Part shown: positions 53,574-62,868 of the stretch, one piece after another
Numbering within the stretch: position 1 is the stretch's first letter
Layout of the letters: each line of letters starts with the position of its first letter
NCBI GenBank assembly: GCA_041484195.1
Contig: JBGPHC010000001.1
Coordinates: 62,001-126,000, forward strand
DNA from: PSRI01 sp041484195
Lineage (GTDB): Bacteria > Bacteroidota > Bacteroidia > Chitinophagales > Chitinophagaceae
DNA: 64,000 nt
Direction: 5' to 3'
Program-made: the position numbers and the translations under genes
The notes under the pieces: generated by a model
Database searches by the model: none
Told to the model about the DNA's origin: nothing
What the model saw: the letters and a program-made list of their open reading frames with translations, nothing else

Positions 53574-54107
53574 TCAATTGCCTGTAGGGGCAGGAGATTT
53601 GAACCACTCACTATACATTACGTAATTTTTGGCGATCCGGTTGATCTCCCCATGAATTAATTCCTGAGAAATATCCTTCACTTTTTTGGCAGGAATTCCA
53701 GCATAAATGGAACCCGGCTCACATTTGGTTCCTTCCAGCACTACGGCCCCGGCCGCGATAATGGAATTAGTACCAATCTCTGCATGGTCCATCACAATGG
53801 CGCCCATTCCAATCAGTACGTTGTCATCAACCGTGCATCCATGCACTATGGCATTATGGCCGATGCTCACATTATTACCAACGATGGCCTTTGTCTTTTG
53901 GTATGTACAGTGAATAACGGCCCCATCCTGCACATTAACCCTATCGCCCATACGGATGGAATTCACGTCTCCCCTGACCACAGCATTGAACCAGATACTG
54001 CACTCTTTTCCCATGATTACATCCCCAACAACGGTCGCATTGGGGGCTATAAAGCAATTTTCACCCATTTCTGGCCATACTCCTTTGACCGGCAATATTA
54101 TTGACAT
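53574..54107 (-). CDS. Gamma-class carbonic anhydrase-like hexapeptide protein
   Basis: A 177-residue left-handed beta-helix protein. Hexapeptide turns repeat along the sequence (PNATVVGDVIMG, NVQDGAVIHC, GHNAIVHGC). The three conserved histidines of the gamma-carbonic-anhydrase family appear at IHC, IGHN and VHG, so metal binding is likely. Bacterial members of the YrdA/PaaY group often show weak or no anhydrase activity, so the enzymatic role is open. The C-terminal tail is helical. It stands alone. Confidence 0.9.
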   Translation of the reverse strand: MSIILPVKGVWPEMGENCFIAPNATVVGDVIMGKECSIWFNAVVRGDVNSIRMGDRVNVQDGAVIHCTYQKTKAIVGNNVSIGHNAIVHGCTVDDNVLIGMGAIVMDHAEIGTNSIIAAGAVVLEGTKCEPGSIYAGIPAKKVKDISQELIHGEINRIAKNYVMYSEWFKSPAPTGN

Positions 54108-54637
54108 ACAGTAATTATTTAATAAACTGCAATAACTATAGTTCCAAATCGTTCCATCTTTCTCAAAAAACCTATTCTAAAAAACTATCTGAATTTTCAC
54201 ATATTTCAAAACCCACAACTCAATCTGTTTCACTTTTTTTTCGGATTCTTCAAGCACCATCACAGAAGATTATATAGTACTTCAATGACCCGACCAAATC
54301 CGGGTTCGAAAAACTAAAAGTGAAATTAAAAAAAGAACCTGACCCGGACGAGAATAAACTGGCTGTCTGGTGATGATGCAGAAAAACATGGGGCTCCTCC
54401 TTCGTGCAAGCTTCCCTTTCCCCCGAGCTCACCCCTTTCAATTCAAAGAAAATGGCGAATGTTCTTAAGGCGATTTGGAATTTGACTGCTGCAAATCCTT
54501 CGACTTGAAAAAAAAATTCCGGGTCGATCTGGGTAAACAAGAGAAAGACATTTGATTGATCCCGCACCAAAAGATTCCCAAAATCAGTCATTATTTTCCT
54601 ATGGCGCTTGTTAACTTCGTAATATACTATTTATGAT
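54108..54637. other. 530-base spacer, no supportable gene
   Basis: No convincing frame exists. On the plus strand short open stretches in different frames (for example YFNDPTKSGFEKLKVKLKKE near 54280 and FDLKKKFRVDLGKQEKDI near 54500) look like pieces of a once-coding sequence but are broken by stops and frame changes. The long minus-strand frame here (54250-54591) is Phe-rich and unlike a natural protein. A -7 box for the next gene is at 54612. Confidence 0.5.
54612..54619 (+). promoter_or_regulatory. Candidate -7 box for the class III aminotransferase gene
   Basis: TAACTTCG, the same variant as before ileS, ends 19 bases before the ATG at 54638. No clear -33 box. Confidence 0.35.
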
Positions 54638-55813
54638 ATGAATCAACGCCAGCTTTTCCTCCGGCATCTTGCCCAGACTTCGCCCGCACCGCTGGCTCTC
54701 GAAATTGTGAGGGCAGAAGGATCCCGGATCCGCGACATAGGAGGAAAGGAATATATCGACCTGATTTCCGGAATAAGCGTCTGCAATATTGGCCATCGCC
54801 ATCCCAGGGTCATTGCGGCCATCAACAAACAGGTGGACCAATACCTTCACCTGATGGTGTATGGAGAATTGATTGAGACCCCGCAGGTGGCATATGCCAA
54901 ATATCTTTGCGATCATCTGCCCAGTTCACTGAACTCGGTATATTTTACCAACTCGGGAGCCGAAGCCACAGAAGGCGCGATGAAACTTTCAAAGCGCTTT
55001 ACCGGCCGCACGCAAATCATCGCTTTCAACCAATCTTATCATGGATCAACACAAGGCGCGCTGAGCATTATTGGGGATGAATACTGGAGGAATGCTTTCA
55101 GGCCCCTGCTACCGGATATCCTACACTTAGAATACAATTCGTTGAGCGACTTGTCGAATATCACCCAAAAAACCGCATGCGTGATTGCAGAAACGCTGCA
55201 GGCAGAACGGGGAGTGATAATACCAACAAAAGAATGGATGCAGGAGCTTCGGCAAAAATGTAAAAATACCGGAGCCCTATTAGTCCTGGATGAAATACAG
55301 GCAGGTTTTGGAAGAACTGGAACTTTATGGGGATTTGAACAATGGGATATCGTACCTGATATTGTATTGCTTGGCAAAGCATTGGGAGGAGGCATGCCCC
55401 TGGGAGCATTTATCAGCGACATAGAACTGATGCGAACGCTCACTGAGAACCCTGTTTTGGGCCATATCACCACTTTCGGAGGTCATCCGGTTTCCTGTGC
55501 CGCCGGTTTGGCAGGAATGAAAGTTCTTATTGAAGAAAATCTTTCGAATGGGGTTGCGGGCAAAGAGAAATTATTCCGCGAATTATTGCATCATCCGAAA
55601 ATAAAAGCTTTCCGTTCTATGGGACTTCTCATCAGTCTCGAATTTGAAAGCTTCGAAGAAAATAAATCAGCAATTGACAAATGTATCGCCGGCGGATTGC
55701 TGACCGATTGGTTTATGTTTGCTCCAAAGTGCATGCGTATCGCGCCACCTCTCAACATTTCCGAAGAAGATATCAGGAAAAGTTGCGCGATCATCATCAA
55801 TTCAATCTCATGA
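54638..55813 (+). CDS. Class III PLP aminotransferase (acetylornithine/aspartate aminotransferase family)
   Basis: A 391-residue PLP-dependent aminotransferase. It begins at the first ATG (MNQRQLFLRHLAQTSP). The family blocks are ISGISVCNIGHRHP, YFTNSGAEATEGAMKLSK (PLP phosphate site), LVLDEIQAGFGRTG and the PLP lysine segment LLGKALGGGMPLGAF. It resembles aspartate aminotransferase-family and acetylornithine enzymes, but the substrate is not fixed by sequence. No arginine or lysine synthesis gene is near. It is probably a single-gene unit. Confidence 0.88.
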   Translation: MNQRQLFLRHLAQTSPAPLALEIVRAEGSRIRDIGGKEYIDLISGISVCNIGHRHPRVIAAINKQVDQYLHLMVYGELIETPQVAYAKYLCDHLPSSLNSVYFTNSGAEATEGAMKLSKRFTGRTQIIAFNQSYHGSTQGALSIIGDEYWRNAFRPLLPDILHLEYNSLSDLSNITQKTACVIAETLQAERGVIIPTKEWMQELRQKCKNTGALLVLDEIQAGFGRTGTLWGFEQWDIVPDIVLLGKALGGGMPLGAFISDIELMRTLTENPVLGHITTFGGHPVSCAAGLAGMKVLIEENLSNGVAGKEKLFRELLHHPKIKAFRSMGLLISLEFESFEENKSAIDKCIAGGLLTDWFMFAPKCMRIAPPLNISEEDIRKSCAIIINSIS

Positions 55814-56011
55814 TGTTGGCTCCGCTTTCATCATGGACCCAAACATGAAATATTTTCTTGAACAACAACCAATCTGCACCCTGCCCAAAAACTTATCTTA
55901 TCTGGCTGGTAACTCATTAAATTTGAATATAATACAGGAATATAAACAACAGTTTTTATACAATTTCGGACAGTCTGAAACCGTTTATATAGCATTAAAA
56001 TAACGACTCTT

Positions 56012-56473
56012 ATGAAAAACAGGAATTTTACACTTCTCGCTTTGAGCGTCTTTGCATTTCCCCTTTTCTTTGCCTGCAGCAAAAAGGACAGTAAGCCTGC
56101 CAAGACCAAGACAGAACTGCTGACTCAATTGAACTGGAAATATGATAATTCGGGATTTGACACCGACAAAAATGGAACGATTGATCAGAATGATCCGCAG
56201 GACGCCTGTATATCAGATAACATTTTCACTTTCAATTCGAATGGAACCGGAGTCATGGATGAGGGTGCTACCAAGTGCGCTGCAAACGACCCTCAGACGG
56301 TGAGCTTTACCTGGGAGCTTAAATCAAATGATACCATTCTTAATGCCGGGGATCTTTCCGATAACACCGATGCCACCATTCTGACTTTAGATGACAATCA
56401 CCTTGTGGTATATGAAGATATTGACCTGGGAGGCGGCGTTGTCGTTAGGTATATCAGTATTTTCAAGCATTAA
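56012..56473 (+). CDS. Small lipoprotein, lipocalin-like
   Basis: A 153-residue lipoprotein. The signal peptide ends in a lipobox with Cys22 (FFAC, MKNRNFTLLALSVFAFPLFF before it). The mature part contains LLTQLNWKYDNSGFDTDKNG, an acidic calcium-like loop (DTDKNGTIDQNDPQD) and alternating strands, as in Bacteroidota lipocalin-like (DUF5004/lipocalin_4-type) lipoproteins. I cannot name a ligand. Spacer 55814-56011 before it shows no strong gene. Confidence 0.75.
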   Translation: MKNRNFTLLALSVFAFPLFFACSKKDSKPAKTKTELLTQLNWKYDNSGFDTDKNGTIDQNDPQDACISDNIFTFNSNGTGVMDEGATKCAANDPQTVSFTWELKSNDTILNAGDLSDNTDATILTLDDNHLVVYEDIDLGGGVVVRYISIFKH

Positions 56474-56570
56474 ACCAACAGGGGCGCAATTTTTTTGTTA
56501 CACAGAGATTTCCTCGGTAGCCCCTATTGACTCAATGACCATTGACTATGGACTCAATTACTCCCTTGCA

Positions 56571-58289
56571 TTAACTGAGATATTTCCCAACAATAGGAAC
56601 CCTTCGGCCAATCCCGAATGCCTTTGAGCTGACTCTGATGATGGGACAAAACTGATTGCGTTTGTATTCATTGGTGTTCACCAATTTCAATACTCGTGAT
56701 ACCAGGGCCGCATCGATTCCCATATCAATAATTGATTTCGGACCCTTCCTTCGTTCAATGTATTGGTACAATATTTTATCCAGGATTGCATAGTCCGGCA
56801 AGCTGTCGGTATCTTTTTGATTGGGGCGCAATTCGGCCGATGGTTCTTTTCTGATAATATTCTGAGGAATGATTTCTCTTTCCCTGTTCAGGAATCTTGC
56901 CAGTGCATATACCTGCATCTTGTAAACATCACCTAGTACACTGAGCCCTCCCGCCATGTCTCCATATAAGGTACCGTAACCTGTAGCCAATTCACTTTTA
57001 TTCGAAGTATTCAGCAGGATATACCCAAACTTATTGGCAATGGCCATCAGCAGAGTTCCCCTGGCCCGGCTCTGAATATTTTCTTCAGCAGGGCCAAAAG
57101 GCAATTCCATAAAACTAGGTTTCAACGCAAAAAGAAATGAGTCATAGATATTCCTGATTGGAATGATATCGTAATGGTTGCCCAAATTTTTGCTCAATTG
57201 TTCCGCATCGGTTATGGAATGTGAGCTGGAGAATTCTGAAGGCATTAGGACAGACCTCACATTTACCGGACCCAGGGCTTCGCATGCAAGCGCGAGCGTA
57301 ACAGCGCTGTCAACGCCCCCGCTGCTGCCCAGGATGGCTTTTGAAAATGACATTTTTTGGAAATAATCGCGTATGCCCAATACAAGTGCATCATGGATTT
57401 GCCTGATATTGTTTTCTTCCGTCAGGTATTCAATCACTTTCTCAGGGTCCTTGATCTTCGAGACCCTCATTTCATGGTCGAATTTTTTCAATCGGGTTTC
57501 CGGCAGCTCCGGTTCTGATGGTTGAGACTGTATTTGTTCAAAGTCAAATAGCCTGAAATCCTCTTCAAAATATTTCATTTCATCCAGCAGCCTCCCGTTG
57601 GCCGCATAAACGAGGCTGCCTCCATCGAAAACTATTTCAGTCTGGGAACCAATTGTATTGCAATAAAAAAGCGGGAGTTTATATTTGAGTACATTAGCCT
57701 TAAGTACTTCCTTTCGATCCTCATCATGATCATAATCAAAAGGAGACGCGGATATATTGATCATGATATCTGGTTGTTGCTGCATCAACTGGTCCATGGG
57801 GCAGATGCGGTAGAGCGGATTGTCCCCGAGATTCCAGAGGTCTTCACAGATCGTCAGTGCTATCCGGTGGCCTTTGAATTCGAGTACATGCCAATCATAA
57901 GCAGGCTCAAAATACCTGTATTCGTCAAATACATCATAAGTCGGTAATAGAGTCTTATAGGCCTTACCCTTCACTTCTTTATTGTACAGGAGCCAGGCGG
58001 CATTAAAGAGATCCTTTCCTTCGGGTATAATATTCCTGGCAGGAGCCCCCACAATGACACCAATACCATCGGCATGAAGCTTGATCTTGTCAATGGATTC
58101 ATAGCATTTATTAATGAAATCCTTAAATTCCAGGAAATCCCTGGGAGGGTAGCCGCAGATGCAGAGCTCCGAAAAGACCACCAGGTCTGCGCCAGCTTCC
58201 CTGGCCCTTTCGATTGCAGAAATGATTTTTTTAGTGTTCAGTTCAAAATTGCCAATATGGTAATTTTGTTGAGCCAGGGCGATCTTCAT
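56571..58289 (-). CDS. nadE: Glutamine-dependent NAD+ synthase
   Basis: Amidates nicotinic acid adenine dinucleotide to NAD+. The 572 residues join an N-terminal nitrilase-type glutaminase (ALTICEDLWN with the catalytic Cys, SELCICGYPPRD) with a C-terminal ammonia-dependent synthase. The synthase P-loop is ILGSSGGVDSAVTLAL, and ATGYGTLYGDMAGG is the NAD synthase block. It lies between the small lipoprotein and gldB genes, the latter divergent with 86 bases between starts. A TAACTTTG box sits 5 bases before the ATG. Confidence 0.96.
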   Translation of the reverse strand: MKIALAQQNYHIGNFELNTKKIISAIERAREAGADLVVFSELCICGYPPRDFLEFKDFINKCYESIDKIKLHADGIGVIVGAPARNIIPEGKDLFNAAWLLYNKEVKGKAYKTLLPTYDVFDEYRYFEPAYDWHVLEFKGHRIALTICEDLWNLGDNPLYRICPMDQLMQQQPDIMINISASPFDYDHDEDRKEVLKANVLKYKLPLFYCNTIGSQTEIVFDGGSLVYAANGRLLDEMKYFEEDFRLFDFEQIQSQPSEPELPETRLKKFDHEMRVSKIKDPEKVIEYLTEENNIRQIHDALVLGIRDYFQKMSFSKAILGSSGGVDSAVTLALACEALGPVNVRSVLMPSEFSSSHSITDAEQLSKNLGNHYDIIPIRNIYDSFLFALKPSFMELPFGPAEENIQSRARGTLLMAIANKFGYILLNTSNKSELATGYGTLYGDMAGGLSVLGDVYKMQVYALARFLNREREIIPQNIIRKEPSAELRPNQKDTDSLPDYAILDKILYQYIERRKGPKSIIDMGIDAALVSRVLKLVNTNEYKRNQFCPIIRVSSKAFGIGRRVPIVGKYLS

Positions 58290-58293
58290 TTTG

Positions 58294-58301
58294 CAAAGTT
58301 A
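58294..58301 (-). promoter_or_regulatory. Candidate -7 box for nadE
   Basis: Minus strand TAACTTTG is an exact match and lies 5 bases before the ATG, predicting a leaderless or nearly leaderless message. A -33 TTG is absent. Confidence 0.4.
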
Positions 58302-58375
58302 CACTAATGAAAACTTTTACATAACCTTGCAGCATAGGCGTACAACAAATGAAATCTTCCTTCGTTTCTGAGAAC

Positions 58376-59416
58376 ATGAAAAAATGGGGAATCCTATGCA
58401 TAATCCTCGCATCTTTAGCGGGTTGCAAGAGTCGAAAACAAGTTCCTGATGTTTCGGGAATACCCGTTCGGCTGGAGCTGCAAAGGTTTGAACAAGATTT
58501 CTTTTCAATTGACAGCGCTCATCCATCCCAGACCTTTCCACAACTGCAGCAGAAATATCCCATATTCCTGGGAGATTTTATTCAGAATATCCTCGGCCTG
58601 CCAGTTTCAGATTCCGGCTCCATGCGAGACAGCGCCATAAGTCTTTTCATTCATGATTATCGCCTGGTTAAGGAAACATCTGACAAAACATTCAATGATC
58701 CTTCGAAAATGCTCGCTGAATTGAAGAGGGGAATTCAATTTACCAAATACTATTTCCCGCAATATCACGTGCCCGAAAAACTAATTACATTCATCGGACC
58801 GATTGATGCCGTATTTGAAACTCCCCTGGGCAAATTGGGAGATGTGATTACAAGGGACGCGCTCGCCGTCGGACTGCAATTGCACCTGGGCCAGTCGGCA
58901 GCACTTTACCAAAGCCAGACGGCTCAAACCATATTCCCTTCCTATGTTTCCAGGCGCTTCACACCTGAATATATCCCGGTCAATTGCATGAGGAATATTA
59001 TTGACGATATTTTTCCTGATCAGACAGCGGGAAAAACATTGCTCGATCAAATGGTTGACAAAGGCAAACGACTCTATGTGCTCGGGCTCCTGTTACCAGA
59101 GACAGCAGACAGCATGAAAATAGGTTATACAAAAAAACAGTTGGACGGATGTTATTCCAATGAAGGATTGATTTGGAATTTCTTCCTGCAAAATGACCTT
59201 CTCTACAATAGTGAATACGCGAGGATTCAAAATTATGTTTCAGAGGGACCCAATACACAGGAATTCGGAGACAATTCTCCCGGGTTTATTGGCCTGTTCA
59301 TAGGATGGCAAATTGTTATGACATACATGGAAAAATTTCCCGAAACCAATCCCATTGATTTATTCAGGCTCGACGCCAGACAGCTATTGACCGATTCAAA
59401 ATATAAACCGAAATGA
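58376..59416 (+). CDS. gldB: Gliding motility lipoprotein GldB
   Basis: A 346-residue GldB-family lipoprotein. The start at 58376 (MKKWGILCIILASLAGC) ends the signal in a lipobox at Cys17; an upstream ATG at 58349 adds 9 residues. The mature domain has the family pattern of LERFEQDFF-like segments and helices around DQMVDKGKRLYVLGLLLPE. GldB is required for gliding in Flavobacterium johnsoniae; its biochemical role is unclear. A nadE-gldB pairing occurs in Flavobacteria too. No gldC is next to it. The type IX secreted lectin upstream in the window fits this motility and secretion context. Confidence 0.9.
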   Translation: MKKWGILCIILASLAGCKSRKQVPDVSGIPVRLELQRFEQDFFSIDSAHPSQTFPQLQQKYPIFLGDFIQNILGLPVSDSGSMRDSAISLFIHDYRLVKETSDKTFNDPSKMLAELKRGIQFTKYYFPQYHVPEKLITFIGPIDAVFETPLGKLGDVITRDALAVGLQLHLGQSAALYQSQTAQTIFPSYVSRRFTPEYIPVNCMRNIIDDIFPDQTAGKTLLDQMVDKGKRLYVLGLLLPETADSMKIGYTKKQLDGCYSNEGLIWNFFLQNDLLYNSEYARIQNYVSEGPNTQEFGDNSPGFIGLFIGWQIVMTYMEKFPETNPIDLFRLDARQLLTDSKYKPK

Positions 59417-59459
59417 GTCCGGGAAGACTGATTTGAGAGGTAAATTCTTTGCGGAGGGA

Positions 59460-60569
59460 CTAGGAATTTGGAAAAGCTGAATCTTCACTTTGATCTGGAG
59501 ATGGCTTTGTGCCCAATTGTTTCATCAACCTGTAATGTGAAGCCAATGCCGAAGTCATGGTTGGATAATAATTATACGGCAAATCGAATTTCTGACAGGT
59601 TTCCTTAACGATCTTACTAATAGCGGGGTAATGAACATGGCTCACACGTGGAAACAAATGGTGTTCCACCTGGAAATTCAGGCCGCCGATCAACCACGAA
59701 AGAATCTTATTCTTTCCCGCAAAATCTGCAGTAGTCTTTATTTGGAAAATTGCCCATTCGTTTTCAATTCTCTTGGGCTCCAGGCCCGCTACTTCAAACT
59801 CCGCCTGCTCCACCACATGAGCTAACTGGAATACCAGGGCCAAAGTAAATCCCAAAGCGAGGTGCATGACCAGAAATCCAATCGCCCAGGCTCCCCAACC
59901 CACTGCAGCCACGGGGATGGCAACATAAAATACGAGGTATAATACTTTGCTGATCCAGAAAATAAAATGTTCCCTGAAACCCATTTTCTTGAATGGTGTT
60001 ACCAGCACCCTTTGCGTAAAATATTTCAAATAGTCTGTGAGAAAAACCCATATCAACGAAGTGAACCCATACAATATGAAAATATAATATTGCTGGTAAC
60101 GGTGCACGGGCATCCATTTCTGCGTGGCACATTCCCTCAGTACAGGTGTCTTTACGATATCGTCATCAATGCCGTCGATATTAGTATAGGTATGATGAAT
60201 GATATTATGCTTTAATTTCCATATAAAGGCATTGCTTCCGAGTACGTTCATGGTTAGACTGAATGTCTCATTAATCCATTTCCTCCCGGAGTAGCTCCCG
60301 TGACAGGCATCATGCATCACGTTGAATCCAATGAATGCCAGGGTAAATCCAAGAACTGCGCTCATTCCAATACCCCACCAGATATTTACATGCAAGGTCA
60401 ACAGTGATAAATAGAGCGCAATCGCCACAGGAAACAAGACAATGGTTTTCAGGTATAGCTTCCAGTTACCCGTCCTGCTGATATCTTTCCTCACGAAATA
60501 CTCATCCACGGCGGATTTCAGCGTATTATAAAAAATATTCTGCCTGTTATTAAAAGTCAGTTTAGACAT
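59460..60569 (-). CDS. Fatty acid desaturase, front-end type (copy 1)
   Basis: A 369-residue membrane desaturase. The start at 60569 (MSKLTFNNRQNIFYNTLKS) is preferred; the longer frame adds 8 residues. Three histidine boxes are visible: HDACHGSY, HNIIHHTY and QVEHHLFP. The Gln in the third box (QxxHH) marks front-end (delta-5/6-like) desaturases, but no cytochrome b5 domain is attached. Two pairs of membrane segments surround the boxes. It is about two-thirds identical by eye to the gene at 60922. Separate electron donors are needed; the flavoprotein at 28 kb is a distant candidate. Confidence 0.93.
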   Translation of the reverse strand: MSKLTFNNRQNIFYNTLKSAVDEYFVRKDISRTGNWKLYLKTIVLFPVAIALYLSLLTLHVNIWWGIGMSAVLGFTLAFIGFNVMHDACHGSYSGRKWINETFSLTMNVLGSNAFIWKLKHNIIHHTYTNIDGIDDDIVKTPVLRECATQKWMPVHRYQQYYIFILYGFTSLIWVFLTDYLKYFTQRVLVTPFKKMGFREHFIFWISKVLYLVFYVAIPVAAVGWGAWAIGFLVMHLALGFTLALVFQLAHVVEQAEFEVAGLEPKRIENEWAIFQIKTTADFAGKNKILSWLIGGLNFQVEHHLFPRVSHVHYPAISKIVKETCQKFDLPYNYYPTMTSALASHYRLMKQLGTKPSPDQSEDSAFPNS

Positions 60570-60755
60570 GAAACTCAAAGATTGGTTATACAATTCAGAA
60601 ACTCTCCACCATCTGCATTCCGGAATTTAATCCCCGCTTTGAATATTATATTGAAATCAACAACAGTAATATTTCGGAATTATCCTTCGCACTACCCCAC
60701 AAGGTAAGGCATTAAAGTCAGTCATGCTTATTCCAGGAGTAAAAATTGAACCATT

Positions 60756-60782
60756 CAGATCGAAAATGATTTCGAAAATCTG
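60756..60782. repeat. Inverted repeat between the two desaturase genes
   Basis: CAGAT-CGAAA-ATGA-TTTCG-AAA-ATCTG is a broken palindrome of 27 bases. It lies in a 352-base spacer that otherwise shows no gene. It could end the copy 2 message or be an operator for copy 1. Confidence 0.4.
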
Positions 60783-60921
60783 TACTTAGATGATTTAATT
60801 GCCCGGATTCGCTATTGAATCACAATCAATAAAAATTGTCCTAAACGACTCCGGCTATTGTGAAGATTAATGATTGCTATTATCCAAATAGATATCGCAG
60901 CAGCGAAACCAAGCTGGAACA

Positions 60922-61992
60922 TTAAGGCCTTGCCCCCAGTTCCTTCATGAACCTGAAGTGAGATGCTACCGCGGCTCTCATGCTGGGAAAATAGTTGTAG
61001 TTGATTCCGAATTGTCTGCAAGTGTCCTCCACAATCTTGCTGATTGCGGGATAATGAACGTGACTGATGCGGGGAAATAAATGGTGCTCTATCTGGAAGT
61101 TTAGTCCGCCAACAAACCAGGAAAGGAGCTTATTGCCGGCGGCGAAATTGGCCGTAGTCTTAACCTGGTGAATAGCCCATTCGTTCTCTATTTTCTTGGG
61201 TTCGATACCTGCTGCTTCAAATTCGGCATGTTCCACAACATGGGCCAGTTGGAAGACGACGGCAAGCGTCAATCCTAAAACGAAATGCATCACCAGGAAG
61301 CCAAGTAACCAAGGCTGCCATCCTACAACAAGGATCGGGATGACTATCGTGACTAAAATATATAATGACTTTGTTGTCCAGAAAATTACATGCTCCTTAA
61401 TATCCATGGGTTTCAAAGCAGTTGTATAAACCCTTTTTGTGAAATATTTGATATAGTCGGTGATGAACAGCAGGAACAGCGAAGTAAATCCATATAGGAA
61501 AAACATGTAGAACTGCTGATACCGATGAATGGGCTTCCAGGGTTGGGTGGAACATTCCCTCATGAAAGGCATATTATTGATATCATCGTCAACTCCGTCC
61601 ACATTAGTATAAGTATGGTGAATGATATTGTGTTTCAATTTCCATAAGAAAGCGTTCCCTCCCAGGGCATTCATCGAAAGACCCCACATTTCATTAACCC
61701 AGGAACGTGCGGAATAGCTGCCATGACAGGCATCGTGCATCACATTAAAGCCAATGCTGGCAAGAACAAAACCAAACAATCCGCTCAGCACCACTCCGAA
61801 AAAAATATTCAATGGCAGGAACAAAAGGCCAAGGTATAAAAGCACGGCTGCGGGAATCAAAACCGCGGTCTTGATATATAGCTTCCAATTACCGGTCTTC
61901 TTAATATTATTTTCTGCAAAATACTTGTCAACGTTATTCTTCAGTGAATTGAAGAAAACCTTGCTCTTATTGTTAAAAATTACTTTGTACAT
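60922..61992 (-). CDS. Fatty acid desaturase, front-end type (copy 2)
   Basis: A 356-residue paralogue of the previous gene. The start at 61992 (MYKVIFNNKSKVFFNSLKN) aligns with the copy 1 start; the frame extends 138 bases further without a start that fits and passes over a likely promoter. Histidine boxes are HDACHGSY, HNIIHHTY and QIEHHLFP. Same orientation as copy 1 with a 352-base spacer, so a tandem duplication. A -7 box at 62128 implies a leader of about 130 bases. The two may act on different chain positions or temperatures; unknown. Confidence 0.93.
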   Translation of the reverse strand: MYKVIFNNKSKVFFNSLKNNVDKYFAENNIKKTGNWKLYIKTAVLIPAAVLLYLGLLFLPLNIFFGVVLSGLFGFVLASIGFNVMHDACHGSYSARSWVNEMWGLSMNALGGNAFLWKLKHNIIHHTYTNVDGVDDDINNMPFMRECSTQPWKPIHRYQQFYMFFLYGFTSLFLLFITDYIKYFTKRVYTTALKPMDIKEHVIFWTTKSLYILVTIVIPILVVGWQPWLLGFLVMHFVLGLTLAVVFQLAHVVEHAEFEAAGIEPKKIENEWAIHQVKTTANFAAGNKLLSWFVGGLNFQIEHHLFPRISHVHYPAISKIVEDTCRQFGINYNYFPSMRAAVASHFRFMKELGARP

Positions 61993-62127
61993 TTTCTTAA
62001 GAATTTTAAGCCCGGCTCCTTTAATAATAACATACCCGGTGATAATTTTGTTACGATTCCCATCCTGTTTAAGCTCTTTAGAAATCCTTGTCTTTCCGCA
62101 CATTCCTGCATGTAACAGATGGAGGCG

Positions 62128-62135
62128 CAAAGGTA
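62128..62135 (-). promoter_or_regulatory. Candidate -7 box for desaturase copy 2
   Basis: Minus strand TACCTTTG, an exact TAnnTTTG match followed by CG. It would give a leader of about 130 bases. No TTG at the expected distance. The spacer 62131-62392 has nothing else that I can support. Confidence 0.4.
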
Positions 62136-62376
62136 CGCATTAAACGGCTGCGGCACCATTAATATTTTAACATTTGGATAATTTAACCTTAACACAACAG
62201 GATGCATGGCAGGCGGTTATCAGGCATTTGCAAGACTCGTAAGGAACCAGGTGCTGATGCAGCAGAAAGAACGGGAAATAAGAAATTTTGTAATGGTCGC
62301 AGAGGAGCTCTGGGGTTGTGCTAAGATAGGAATCTGAAGTCCGGAAAGAGGAATTGAACTGGTAAGAAAATAAGAA

Positions 62377-62392
62377 AGGCCATACCCGGCCT
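62377..62392 (-). terminator. Terminator after apaG
   Basis: Reading on the minus strand, AGGCC-GGGTAT-GGCCT is a 5-bp stem directly after the apaG stop, followed by TTCTTATTTTCTT. Confidence 0.6.
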
Positions 62393-62779
62393 CTAATTCA
62401 TCTTAAAGGGTACTATCATCTCAAAAACGGGGATTTTTACTTCAAACTGCTTATTACCCGAGATATTTTCCATGGAATAAGTCCCAAACATTTTTCCCAT
62501 TTCAGTGCGCAGGTTACAGCCGCTGACGTACTGATATTGTTCACCAGGGTTGATCTGTGGTTGAACACCCACTACACCCTCTCCTTCCACTTCGCGGTGC
62601 GTTCCGTTACTGTCAAAAATAAACCAGTGCCGCCTGAGCAGTTTCACCGGAAAGCTGTTGTCATTTTGAATTGTTATGCGATATGCAAACATAAATTCAC
62701 TGCTCACCGGGTTGCTATAGTCCGGCTGGTAGAATGTTTCTACGGTCACATTTACACCTTCTGTTACTTTTGACGACAT
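62393..62779 (-). CDS. apaG: ApaG protein
   Basis: A 128-residue fibronectin-III-like (FNIII) ApaG-domain protein. The family segments FAYRITIQNDNSFPVKLLRRHW and VEGEGVVGVQPQINPGEQYQY are clear, with YVSGCNLRTEMGKMFGTY near the end. ApaG is linked to cobalt and magnesium resistance in enterobacteria and is often near ksgA or pdxA, neither of which is here. Single-gene unit on the minus strand, divergent from the isocitrate dehydrogenase gene, 161 bases between starts. Confidence 0.95.
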   Translation of the reverse strand: MSSKVTEGVNVTVETFYQPDYSNPVSSEFMFAYRITIQNDNSFPVKLLRRHWFIFDSNGTHREVEGEGVVGVQPQINPGEQYQYVSGCNLRTEMGKMFGTYSMENISGNKQFEVKIPVFEMIVPFKMN

Positions 62780-62868
62780 TACTTGCCAGTTTACTTTAAA
62801 AATAACAAAAAACCTCTAGAGGAAATAGGATTTGTCAATAAATTAGGTCAAACAATCCAATTCAAGTC

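Noticed and set aside
54250..54591. 113-residue minus-strand frame between the carbonic anhydrase-like and aminotransferase genes
   Set aside because: Rich in Phe and Ser, reads as the reverse of Lys/Asp-rich plus-strand text, has no domain or signal.
55719..56003. 94-residue plus-strand frame overlapping the end of the aminotransferase gene
   Set aside because: Most of it lies in another frame of that gene; the free part (from 55833) has no signal or domain and no promoter box.
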